Shown one piece after another: positions 44,149 to 52,300 of a stretch of 64,000 nucleotides of DNA. The DNA is from JBCBDX01 sp039822005 (GTDB lineage: Bacteria; Pseudomonadota; Alphaproteobacteria; Rhizobiales; Rhizobiaceae). The notes under the pieces are model-generated. The model was given only the letters and a program-made list of their open reading frames with translations, was not told the DNA's origin and did not search any database. The first letter of the stretch is position 1, and each line of letters opens with the position of its first letter. The translations under genes and the position numbers were made by a program. Where the stretch lies: positions 248,001-312,000 of the forward strand of contig JBCBMZ010000001.1 in NCBI GenBank assembly GCA_039822005.1, given 5' to 3'.

Positions 44149-46134
44149 ATGACAAAGAAGCAGCGCCTCGGCACCTGTTACTATCCCGAGCATTGGCCGC
44201 GTGAGCGTTGGGAGATCGACGCCGGGCTTATGGCGGATGCCGGGATTTCTGTTGTGCGCATTGGTGAGTTCGCATGGTCGCGGCTCGAACCAAAGCCTGG
44301 ACAGTTGAAGTTTGAATGGCTCGATGAAGCCTTTGACGTGCTCCAAAAAGCAAGCCTGTCCATTGTGCTTGGAACACCCACAGCGACCCCGCCCAAATGG
44401 CTTGTGGATCGCATGCCCGACATGCTGGCCGCAGATGAAAACGGTAGACCTCGCGGCTTTGGATCGCGCCGGCACTATTGTTTTTCCCATACGGGTTACC
44501 GGCAAGAGTGTGCGCGCATCACCACGCTGCTGGCGGAACGTTACGGCAAGCATGAGGCGCTTGAGGCTTGGCAAACAGACAATGAATATGGCTGCCATGA
44601 CACTGTGCTAAGCTATTCTGAAGCGGCGCGGTCCGGTTTTCGCCGCTGGCTGGCCGACAAATACAAAGATGTCGGCGCGCTCAATGAAGCCTGGGGCAAT
44701 GTGTTCTGGTCCATGGAATATAATGCGTTTGACGAGGTGGAACTGCCCAATTTGACGGTCACGGAGCCCAATCCAGCGCACGCCCTGGATTTTTACCGCT
44801 ATTCGTCTGATCAAGTTATCGCGTTTAACCGACTGCAAACGGAAATCATCCGCACCCGTTCGCCTGGCAGGGCAATAGGACACAATTTCATGGGCAGCTT
44901 TACGGATTTTGACCATTACGCCGTCAGCCAAGACCTTGATATGGCAACCTGGGATTCCTATCCAATCGGGTTTCTTGATCGCGACTCATCATCGCAAGAG
45001 ACAAAGAAACGTTATCTGGGTGTGGGTGACCCTGATCTGCAGGCGTTTCACCATGATCTTTATCGCACCTGTGGCGATATGCGCGCCGGTGATGGCAAGG
45101 GCGCATGGTGGGTGATGGAGCAGCAGCCAGGCACGGTCAATTGGGCACCATTCAATCCGGCTCCTGAAAAGGGGGCGCTGCGTTTATGGGCATTTGAAGC
45201 TTTTGCGGCTGGCGCCGAAGTGGTCTCATATTTCCGCTGGCGCCAGCCATCCTTTGCGCAAGAGCAAATGCATGAGGCGCTCTTGCTGCCTAACGGCGAC
45301 AAAAGTGAATGCTGGTATACGTGCCAGCAAGTTGCCGCGCAGTTGGAAACATTGGACGCGGCGGTCGAGCCGCACCGTACGGACATAGCGCTCGTTTTTG
45401 ATTATGAGAGTGCCTGGGCATGGAACATCCAGCCGCAGGGCGCAGATTTCTCGCACCTTGAAACCGTGCTGCGCTTTTATCGTAAATTGCGGCAGGCGGG
45501 TGCCAATGTGGATATTGTGCCGCCGAGCGCCGCCGCGGTTAAAGGGCGCAGACTTGTTGTGATACCAGCTCTATTTTCAGCAAACGAAGAACTGGTGGAT
45601 GAACTTTCTCGAAGTGATGCTGTGGTGGTGTTGGGGCCGCGGACGGGCTCAAAAACACCAAACTTCCAGATAGAGCCTGACCTGCCGCCCGGCGCGTTCA
45701 GGAAACTCATTGATGTGACGATTAAGCATGTTGAAAGCCGCCCAGCTTTTGCACCAGTTGAGTGTGAAAACACCGCTTTGCTGGAAGGATGGCGTGAATT
45801 CCTGGCCCTAGGGCCTGATGTAACAACGCTGGTCAATACGGTTGATGGTCATCCGGCGCATGTCACCAATGGTCGTGTCCACTATATTGCAGGACGCCCC
45901 GGTCCACGCATGGCCGATCAGATCGTACGCCGTACCATGCGAGAAGCAGGCATCGAACCGCTGGACTTGCCGCCAGATGTACGCATCCGTGACAATGGAG
46001 GTGTTCGTTATGTGTTTAACTACGGACCAGAAGCCGTCTACGTGTCGGAAATGATCGGTCCCGGTGATGTGCTTATGGGTGATGCGGCGTTGCCTCCACG
46101 CGGCGTGATGGCTGTCCGCAAGACCTCCGCTTAA
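44149..46134 (+). CDS. beta-galactosidase, glycoside hydrolase family 42
   Basis: A 661-residue GH42 enzyme. It begins RLGTCYYPEHWPRERWEID, the family N-terminus. The acid/base is Glu146 in WQTDNEYGCH and the nucleophile is Glu324 in WWVMEQQPG. The trimerisation domain and the C-terminal beta domain follow. It removes terminal beta-galactose from imported oligosaccharides or galactosylglycerol, with no signal peptide. It is the last gene of the galactoside operon, 29 bases after the lactonase. No terminator is visible before tsaB, so read-through is possible. Confidence 0.94.
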   Translation: MTKKQRLGTCYYPEHWPRERWEIDAGLMADAGISVVRIGEFAWSRLEPKPGQLKFEWLDEAFDVLQKASLSIVLGTPTATPPKWLVDRMPDMLAADENGRPRGFGSRRHYCFSHTGYRQECARITTLLAERYGKHEALEAWQTDNEYGCHDTVLSYSEAARSGFRRWLADKYKDVGALNEAWGNVFWSMEYNAFDEVELPNLTVTEPNPAHALDFYRYSSDQVIAFNRLQTEIIRTRSPGRAIGHNFMGSFTDFDHYAVSQDLDMATWDSYPIGFLDRDSSSQETKKRYLGVGDPDLQAFHHDLYRTCGDMRAGDGKGAWWVMEQQPGTVNWAPFNPAPEKGALRLWAFEAFAAGAEVVSYFRWRQPSFAQEQMHEALLLPNGDKSECWYTCQQVAAQLETLDAAVEPHRTDIALVFDYESAWAWNIQPQGADFSHLETVLRFYRKLRQAGANVDIVPPSAAAVKGRRLVVIPALFSANEELVDELSRSDAVVVLGPRTGSKTPNFQIEPDLPPGAFRKLIDVTIKHVESRPAFAPVECENTALLEGWREFLALGPDVTTLVNTVDGHPAHVTNGRVHYIAGRPGPRMADQIVRRTMREAGIEPLDLPPDVRIRDNGGVRYVFNYGPEAVYVSEMIGPGDVLMGDAALPPRGVMAVRKTSA

Positions 46135-46173
46135 GTGCTTGCCGATCGTCCGCCGCGCCAATAGGTAGTCTGG

Positions 46174-46848
46174 ATGACGATTCTGGCGATCGACACCTGC
46201 GCCAACTTGTGCGCTGCTGCTTTGTTCGGAAAAGACGGGGTTTTAAGATCCCGCGCTTGCGAAGATATAGGTCGTGGCCACGGCGCAAGACTATTGGCCG
46301 TTGTCGATGAAGCGCTATCGGGAGCATCAACGGCACTGTCTGATTTGTCGCGCGTTATTGTAACGGTCGGCCCCGGTTCGTTTACCGGCATTAGGGTGGG
46401 CGTTGCGACCGCTCGTGGCTATGGGGTTGCACTGCGCATTCCAGTGAACGCAGTTACGACTTTCGCACTCATGAATTTGCAAACACGGGCCGAACAAGCC
46501 TGTAGTTCTGAGACCGTCATCGCAATCGCGGGCGGACGCGGCCAAGCCTTTGTCATGCGCTATGCAAAGGATGGCGGGGAGATGGGTTCGCCGGCGTCGA
46601 TAGAACTTGAAAACGCGAGTTCCGTCGAGCTCCCGGAAGGGGCCGTCTTGGTCGGCAATGCGGCCCATTTGCTTGATCCAAAAAAGACACGACAACATGC
46701 ACTGGCTGAGTGCGCCACGGGGGATATTTCGTTTGCCTGTCACGCAGCGCAGCTGTTCCCGCGAGAGCCTGAGCCCCTTTATATAAGGGCTGCGGACGCC
46801 AAGCCGCAGAGCAAGTTTGCGTTGCCACGCATGCGGGTGGAAACATGA
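46174..46848 (+). CDS. tsaB: tRNA threonylcarbamoyladenosine biosynthesis protein TsaB
   Basis: A 224-residue ASKHA-fold protein starting ILAIDTCANLCAAAL. It has the TsaB core GHGARLLAVVDEAL and VGPGSFTGIRVGVATARGYG. With TsaD, TsaE and TsaC it makes t6A37 in tRNAs that read ANN codons; TsaB itself is a scaffold. The start is ATG 46174. Its stop overlaps rimI (ATGA), the usual TsaB-RimI pair. It marks the return to conserved core genes after the galactoside island. Confidence 0.92.
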   Translation: MTILAIDTCANLCAAALFGKDGVLRSRACEDIGRGHGARLLAVVDEALSGASTALSDLSRVIVTVGPGSFTGIRVGVATARGYGVALRIPVNAVTTFALMNLQTRAEQACSSETVIAIAGGRGQAFVMRYAKDGGEMGSPASIELENASSVELPEGAVLVGNAAHLLDPKKTRQHALAECATGDISFACHAAQLFPREPEPLYIRAADAKPQSKFALPRMRVET

Positions 46849-47348
46849 TGCGTTGGCCCTTTTCGCGTGCTGCAAATGATGCGTTGACAGTCGAAACGCT
46901 GACCTCGGCCCATCTGCGCCACGTTGCAGATATTCACGCCATGACATTTGCACGCGGATGGACCGATGGCGAAATTGAAAGCCTGGTTCAGTCGGCCTCC
47001 AGTTGGGCTTTTGTTGCCCGCGCGGTTGATGAGCCCAACAAGGTGGCCGGTTTTGTCATCATTAGGTCGGCTGCAGATGAGGCGGAAGTCCTATCCATCG
47101 CCGTCAAACCAAGCTGGCAACGAAATGGTGTCGGCCGAATGTTGATGGATGCCGTATTGGCACAAGCCTACCGCCAACGCCTCACCTCAGTGTTCCTTGA
47201 AGTCGACGAGGCGAACATGGCGGCTGTGTCGCTTTATGCAAAACTCGGGTTTCATGCTGTGGCCGAAAGACCTGATTATTACCGGCTCCCCAATGGAAGT
47301 CGCGGCAAAGCGATCATTATGCGTCGCGATTTGGAACAACGCATTTAA
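46845..47348 (+). CDS. rimI: ribosomal protein alanine N-acetyltransferase RimI
   Basis: A 167-residue GNAT enzyme. It has VLSIAVKPSWQRNGVGRMLM (acetyl-CoA-binding Q-x-x-G-x-G/A motif, here QRNGVG) and LEVDEANMAAVSLYAKLGF. RimI acetylates the N-terminus of ribosomal protein S18. The N-terminal 20 residues are somewhat longer than in E. coli. The start overlaps tsaB, and a second ATG directly follows the first. In several Rhizobiales a fur/irr-type gene follows rimI; here an acyltransferase gene follows instead. Confidence 0.9.
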   Translation: MMRWPFSRAANDALTVETLTSAHLRHVADIHAMTFARGWTDGEIESLVQSASSWAFVARAVDEPNKVAGFVIIRSAADEAEVLSIAVKPSWQRNGVGRMLMDAVLAQAYRQRLTSVFLEVDEANMAAVSLYAKLGFHAVAERPDYYRLPNGSRGKAIIMRRDLEQRI

Positions 47349-47361
47349 TGCCGGCCGCGTG

Positions 47362-48144
47362 ATGACATCACTGCGTGCAGTTCTGGTCGTGATCGCGATC
47401 CTTTCAATAACGTTGCTGCTCTTGCCCGCGCACATCGCACTGATACTTGCCAAGTCACCGCTCCAAAAACAAACGGCCATGCTTTGGCACCAGTTGGTTG
47501 CCCGCGCGCTCGGTTTACGGGTCAAGATTGTCGGATCCCCTGACCTGTCAGGCAGCACCGGCACCCTTTTCGTCTCAAACCATGTGTCTTGGATCGATAT
47601 TGTTGTGCTGGGTTGCGTCGTCCCGGTCAGCTTCATTGCCAAGAGCGAGGTACGCTCATGGCCTCTTTTCGGGTGGTTGGCGCAGCTTCAAAGAACGCTT
47701 TTTGTCGAGCGCAGCCGCCGACTAAAAGTCCGTGATCAGAGCAATCAAATCCGTGAACGCTTGCTGGCGGGTGACTATCTCGTGCTCTTCCCGGAAGGCA
47801 CCACGTCGGACGGAAATTTTGTGTACCCTTTCAACAGCTCGCTTTTGGGTGCGATCACGTCTGGTGTGGAGAGCGATGATCTGGCTGTGCAGCCGGTTTC
47901 TATCGCGTATAACGGCTTGGCGGGCTTGCCGATGGGGCGTGCATGGCGACCGATTGCGGCCTGGCCGGGTACAATCACGATGGGTGAACACCTGCCACGT
48001 GTCCTGCGGGAGGGCTTGTTCGACGTTGAGTTGCATTTCGGGCGAGCCATCAGCGATGCTCAGATGCGCCACAGAAAACCGCTGACCGCAGAACTTCATG
48101 GGCAGATCCGCCAAATGCTGGCGACCGGGCTCCGCGGCGCTTAG
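47362..48144 (+). CDS. lysophospholipid acyltransferase PlsC-type, OlsA candidate
   Basis: A 260-residue membrane acyltransferase. The N-terminus is one hydrophobic span (LVVIAILSITLLLLPAHIAL). The catalytic HX4D motif is H74-V-S-W-I-D79, and the glycerophosphate motif FPEGTT is near 145. Such enzymes acylate lysophosphatidate. In Sinorhizobium the olsA acyltransferase, which completes ornithine lipids from lyso-ornithine lipid, lies in this neighbourhood, and an OlsB-like gene is present at 20398-21222. The precise substrate is not settled by sequence. GTG 47359 directly before the ATG is an alternative start. Confidence 0.85.
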   Translation: MTSLRAVLVVIAILSITLLLLPAHIALILAKSPLQKQTAMLWHQLVARALGLRVKIVGSPDLSGSTGTLFVSNHVSWIDIVVLGCVVPVSFIAKSEVRSWPLFGWLAQLQRTLFVERSRRLKVRDQSNQIRERLLAGDYLVLFPEGTTSDGNFVYPFNSSLLGAITSGVESDDLAVQPVSIAYNGLAGLPMGRAWRPIAAWPGTITMGEHLPRVLREGLFDVELHFGRAISDAQMRHRKPLTAELHGQIRQMLATGLRGA

Positions 48145-48183
48145 GTATCTTCCAAGAGCAGGGAAAAGACGCTAGACGGCCCC

Positions 48184-49590
48184 ATGAGCAGTAATCCGAT
48201 CCATATCGAAGCAAGCCAATCGGGCGCAAACACCAAAAAAGTGTTTGTGAAAACCTATGGCTGCCAAATGAATGTCTATGACAGCCAGCGCATGGCAGAT
48301 GCGTTGGCCAAGGACGGCTATGTGGAAACGCAATCGCCGGACGATGCCGATATGGTTCTCCTCAATACGTGCCACATTCGCGAAAAAGCTGCCGAGAAAG
48401 TGTATTCCGAGATAGGCAGATTGAGAAAGCAGCGCGAAGAGCGCCGCGAGGAAGGAAAGGACCTCATGATTGGGGTCGCAGGCTGCGTTGCACAGGCAGA
48501 GGGTGAAGAGATCATCCGCCGCGCACCGAGCGTCGATTTTGTGATTGGCCCCACCACTTATCACCGTTTGCCTGATGTGGTGGCAAAGGCGCGTCGAGGC
48601 GAGAGCGTGGTAGAGACCGAATATGCGGTTGAAGACAAGTTCGAGCACCTGCCAAAACAGGAAAAACAAATCATTGCCAAACGCGGAGTGACTGCCTTTC
48701 TGACCGTTCAGGAGGGTTGTGACAAGTTCTGCACCTTCTGTGTGGTGCCTTATACCAGAGGCGCGGAAGTCTCGCGGCCTGTCAACCAATTGGTCGACGA
48801 GGCAACCCGCCTCGTCGAGGCGGGGGTACGGGAACTCACGCTGCTCGGCCAGAATGTCAATGCTTGGCATGGCGCGGGCCCGGACGGGCGCCAATGGGGG
48901 CTTGGGGAACTGCTCCATGAGTTGGCCAAGATCGACAGCTTGAAGCGCCTTCGCTACACCACCAGCCATCCGCGTGACATGGATGATGCGTTGATTGCTG
49001 CGCACCGTGATCTTGACAAGCTGATGCCCTATCTGCATTTGCCCATTCAGGCCGGTTCAGACCGCATCCTTAATGCGATGAACCGCAAACACACGGCGGA
49101 TGATTATCGTCGCTTGATCGACAAAATCCGTAATGCCCGTCCGGACATTGCACTGTCCGGTGACTTCATTGTCGGCTTTCCAGGCGAGACTGACAGCGAT
49201 TTTGAAGATACGATGCGTATCATCGGCGACGTTACTTATGCACAGGCATTCTCGTTCAAATATTCGCCGCGCCCAGGAACGCCCGGCGCTGACATGGATC
49301 ATCACGTGCCTGAAGCGGTTAAGTCTGAGCGCTTGCAAGCACTTCAAGCCTTGCTCACACAGCAACAGCGAACTTTTATGCAGGGTTTGGAAGGCAAGGC
49401 AATTGACGTGCTACTGGAAAAGCCCGGGCGGCTTCAGGGTCAGATTGTGGGGCGGTCACCTTGGCTTCAACCCGTGGTCTGTGATGAAACTGTTGGAAAT
49501 ATCGGTGATGTTGTTACGGTACGAATCAATGCTGTGTCGGCCAACTCGTTGATTGCCACGGCGCCCAACCAGAGCGAGCACGCCGCTTGA
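48184..49590 (+). CDS. miaB: tRNA-2-methylthio-N6-dimethylallyladenosine synthase MiaB
   Basis: A 468-residue radical SAM methylthiotransferase. The N-terminal UPF0004 domain (YGCQMNVYDS, LNTCHIREKAAEKVYSEIGR, GCVAQAEG) holds three cysteines for the auxiliary cluster. The radical SAM motif CxxxCxxC is C179-C183-C186 in EGCDKFCTFCVVPYTRG. A TRAM domain closes the protein (about 390-455). It adds ms2 to i6A37 in tRNA. The phoH start overlaps its stop. Confidence 0.96.
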   Translation: MSSNPIHIEASQSGANTKKVFVKTYGCQMNVYDSQRMADALAKDGYVETQSPDDADMVLLNTCHIREKAAEKVYSEIGRLRKQREERREEGKDLMIGVAGCVAQAEGEEIIRRAPSVDFVIGPTTYHRLPDVVAKARRGESVVETEYAVEDKFEHLPKQEKQIIAKRGVTAFLTVQEGCDKFCTFCVVPYTRGAEVSRPVNQLVDEATRLVEAGVRELTLLGQNVNAWHGAGPDGRQWGLGELLHELAKIDSLKRLRYTTSHPRDMDDALIAAHRDLDKLMPYLHLPIQAGSDRILNAMNRKHTADDYRRLIDKIRNARPDIALSGDFIVGFPGETDSDFEDTMRIIGDVTYAQAFSFKYSPRPGTPGADMDHHVPEAVKSERLQALQALLTQQQRTFMQGLEGKAIDVLLEKPGRLQGQIVGRSPWLQPVVCDETVGNIGDVVTVRINAVSANSLIATAPNQSEHAA

Positions 49591-50597
49591 ACGCAAAAGC
49601 CAATGTGAAAGCCGCACAAAGCGGCGCATCAGATCTCGCTCATATCGTCCTGACATATGACAATAATGCACATGCGCGGGCACTTTACGGCCAGTATGAT
49701 CAAAATCTTGCTTTGATTGAGCAGCAACTAGGTGTCGATGTGCGATCACGCGGCAACCAGGTTTCAATCAAGGGCGACCCCACGGCGACAGAGCAGGCAC
49801 GCCGTGCGCTGGATCATCTTTATGATCTCCTGGCCATGGCCGATCGCGATATTGAAACATCCGATGTCGAAGGCGCGCTGCGTATGGCCGTGGCCGCTGA
49901 TGACCAGTTGAGCTTGCCGGAAATGGCCGACAGCGACCGCATCGCAGCGGCACAAATTTCCACGCGCAAGAAGACGATCTTTGCCCGCACCCCCAATCAA
50001 GACGCCTATATGCGCGCCTTGGAACGCGCCGAATTGGTGTTCGGCGTAGGGCCAGCCGGTACCGGTAAAACCTATCTGGCTGTGGCTTATGCCGCGATGT
50101 TGCTGGAGCGCGGTCAGGTGGATCGGATCATTTTGTCACGTCCGGCTGTAGAGGCGGGGGAACGGTTGGGGTTTTTGCCCGGTGACATGAAAGAAAAAGT
50201 CGATCCCTATCTGCGTCCGCTTTACGATGCGCTCTACGACATGATCCCCGGCGACAAGGTTGAACGTGCGCTGGCCGCCGATGTGATCGAAATTGCACCA
50301 TTGGCCTTTATGCGCGGGCGCACATTGTCTAATGCGGCCATTATTCTGGATGAAGCGCAGAATACGACATCCATGCAGATGAAGATGTTTCTGACGCGCC
50401 TTGGTGAGAATGCACGCATGATCGTGACCGGTGATCCCACTCAAGTTGACTTGCCGCCTGGTCAAAAGTCCGGCCTTGTCGAAGCGCTGCAAATTTTGCG
50501 CGAAGTCGAAGGCATTGTCACGGTGCGGTTCCGCGAAAATGATGTCGTGCGCCACCCGCTCGTAGCCAAGATCGTGTCTGCTTACGACAACGACTAG
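49587..50597 (+). CDS. PhoH-like ATPase (PhoH/YbeZ family)
   Basis: A 336-residue protein of the YbeZ type. An N-terminal KH-like part (about 15-85) precedes the P-loop domain, with Walker A GPAGTGKT at 155-162 and IILDEAQNTTSMQMKMFLTR as Walker B. It works with the RNase YbeY in rRNA processing or quality control. The start is TTG 49587, which overlaps the miaB stop (TTGA). No ATG is available before the conserved region, and GTG 49605 is the next choice. It is followed by ybeY after 4 bases. Confidence 0.92.
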   Translation: MNAKANVKAAQSGASDLAHIVLTYDNNAHARALYGQYDQNLALIEQQLGVDVRSRGNQVSIKGDPTATEQARRALDHLYDLLAMADRDIETSDVEGALRMAVAADDQLSLPEMADSDRIAAAQISTRKKTIFARTPNQDAYMRALERAELVFGVGPAGTGKTYLAVAYAAMLLERGQVDRIILSRPAVEAGERLGFLPGDMKEKVDPYLRPLYDALYDMIPGDKVERALAADVIEIAPLAFMRGRTLSNAAIILDEAQNTTSMQMKMFLTRLGENARMIVTGDPTQVDLPPGQKSGLVEALQILREVEGIVTVRFRENDVVRHPLVAKIVSAYDND

Positions 50598-50601
50598 ACA
50601 A

Positions 50602-51075
50602 ATGGGCGTTAATATCGACATTTCCGTCGAAGGCGATTTCTGGGGTGATGTGAGCGACTGGGAAGAGCTTGTCAGCCAAGCGGTAAACGCGACCTGCAGG
50701 CATCTGGAACTTCAAAGTCATCAAAGTGAACTTTCGATCCTTTTGACACACGACACCGTCATCCGGCACCTGAATGAGCAGTGGCGCGACAAGGACAAGC
50801 CGACCAATGTATTGTCCTTTCCCGCGGTTCCCGGCGGCGAGAAATGCATCTTACCGCCGTTGCTTGGCGATATCGTCTTGGCATTTGAAACCATTGAACG
50901 TGAAGCCCAAATAAGCGGTAAGCAACTGGCGCATCATGTGTCGCACCTAATCATTCATGGATTCCTTCATCTTTTGGGTTATGATCATGATAGCGACACA
51001 GATGCGCAGGAAATGGAAACCACAGAAGGGGTCATTCTGGCCCAATTGGGTATTGATGATCCCTATCATAATTGA
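50602..51075 (+). CDS. ybeY: endoribonuclease YbeY
   Basis: A 157-residue metalloprotein. The zinc motif HGFLHLLGYDH has His119, His123 and His129 as ligands. The LNEQWRDKDKPTNVLSFP block is typical. It matures the 16S rRNA 3' end and takes part in ribosome quality control. ATG 50602 lies 4 bases after phoH, and the next open frame overlaps its stop. The order phoH-ybeY-corC-lnt is conserved widely in proteobacteria. Confidence 0.95.
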   Translation: MGVNIDISVEGDFWGDVSDWEELVSQAVNATCRHLELQSHQSELSILLTHDTVIRHLNEQWRDKDKPTNVLSFPAVPGGEKCILPPLLGDIVLAFETIEREAQISGKQLAHHVSHLIIHGFLHLLGYDHDSDTDAQEMETTEGVILAQLGIDDPYHN

Positions 51076-51101
51076 CCGTCGGCACGGCACCACACCAGAA
51101 A

Positions 51102-52238
51102 ATGAATGACACACAATCAACCGGCGAAGGCGCGGAACGCCCCGACGGTGATGAACCTCCAAGTCCGCAAGAAACAAACACGCTCAAACCGCTGACCGAT
51201 ACGGCCATCGTCCCCTATGACGGCAATGGTCGGCGCGCACCAAACTTTATTCAGCGCCTGATCTATCTGTTCCGCCCACAGACGAATTTGAGTGCCCGCG
51301 AGAACCTTCGGGATGCGTTGGCCATTGATCACCCCGGCGACCAGACTATTTCAGAAGATGAGCGCGCCATGCTCGCCAATATTTTGCGCCTACGTGAAGT
51401 GAAAGTGGCCGACGTGATGATCCCGCGTGCCGACATTCAGGCCATCGATCATGTAACGACACTTGAGGAACTGCTCAAACTCTTTGAGGAGAGCGGCCAT
51501 AGTCGCATGCCCATGTATTGCGACACGCTCGACGATCCACGCGGGATGATCCACATCCGTGATGTGATGGGTTATTTGACCAAGGCCGGGGCAAAGCGAC
51601 GTCGCCGCCGCAAAGCGGACGCCGACGGGGAGTCAAAACCGAAAGCCGACAATGGAACAGGTCAAAAACTCGACCTTTCGCGCATCGACCTTTCCAAATC
51701 CATTGCCGAATTGAAACTGATGCGGCCCATTCTTTATGTGCCGCCATCCATGTTGGCGTCAGACTTGATGGCGCGTATGCAAGCGCAACGGATCCAAATC
51801 GCGCTCGTCATTGATGAGTATGGCGGCACCGACGGGTTGGTCTCGCTGGAAGACATTGTCGAAATGGTCGTCGGTGATATCGAAGACGAACATGACGATG
51901 ATGATGAGTATATCCAGAAAGTGGACACAAGCGGTGACCGGTACTTGGTCGACGCACGTGCTGAGCTCGACGAGCTACGCGGCCATCTGGGCGATGATTT
52001 TGTCGAGGCGGCAATCTCGCGGGAAGACGAAATCGATACGATTGGCGGTCTGATCTTTTCGCTTCTGGGTCGGGTGCCGGTGCGCGGCGAGGTGGTGCCG
52101 CCATTCGGAGGGTTTGATATTGAGGTCACGGATGCTGACCCGCGGCGCATCAAGCGCGTGCGCCTGTCACGGGTTAAGCATGGTGTGCGGCGAGCGCATC
52201 CGCCGCGACGTGAGCCCGCGCTTGCGAGCGGCGACTGA
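51102..52238 (+). CDS. CBS-domain protein of the CorC/TlyC (hemolysin C-like) family
   Basis: About 378 residues. A low-complexity N-terminus (about 1-75) precedes two CBS domains (VADVMIPRADIQAIDHVTTL; LMRPILYVPPSMLASDLMARM with IALVIDEYGGTDGLVSLEDI). A transporter-associated CorC_HlyC domain follows (about 280-360). No DUF21 membrane domain is present. It is linked to magnesium/cobalt efflux in E. coli, and its exact role is uncertain. A TTG at 51072 overlapping the ybeY stop is possible, but ATG 51102 is used. A basic insertion (RRRRKADADGESKPKADNG) splits the CBS pair. Confidence 0.88.
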   Translation: MNDTQSTGEGAERPDGDEPPSPQETNTLKPLTDTAIVPYDGNGRRAPNFIQRLIYLFRPQTNLSARENLRDALAIDHPGDQTISEDERAMLANILRLREVKVADVMIPRADIQAIDHVTTLEELLKLFEESGHSRMPMYCDTLDDPRGMIHIRDVMGYLTKAGAKRRRRRKADADGESKPKADNGTGQKLDLSRIDLSKSIAELKLMRPILYVPPSMLASDLMARMQAQRIQIALVIDEYGGTDGLVSLEDIVEMVVGDIEDEHDDDDEYIQKVDTSGDRYLVDARAELDELRGHLGDDFVEAAISREDEIDTIGGLIFSLLGRVPVRGEVVPPFGGFDIEVTDADPRRIKRVRLSRVKHGVRRAHPPRREPALASGD

Positions 52239-52300
52239 ACAAACCTCGCGAGAGGCAAATAAACACGGTATGGCTTGTCACTGAACGATTCGCCGGGACC

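Noticed and set aside
33260..46173. Mobile-element origin of the galactoside island
   Set aside because: No integrase, transposase, tRNA target or flanking direct repeat is seen at either border, and codon use looks like that of its neighbours by eye. Composition was not computed.
49150..49600. tRNA genes or other stable RNA genes in the tRNA-modification region and in the intergenic gaps
   Set aside because: No gap shows a T-arm GGTTCGA-type motif with a matching acceptor stem; coding frames fill nearly all sequence.
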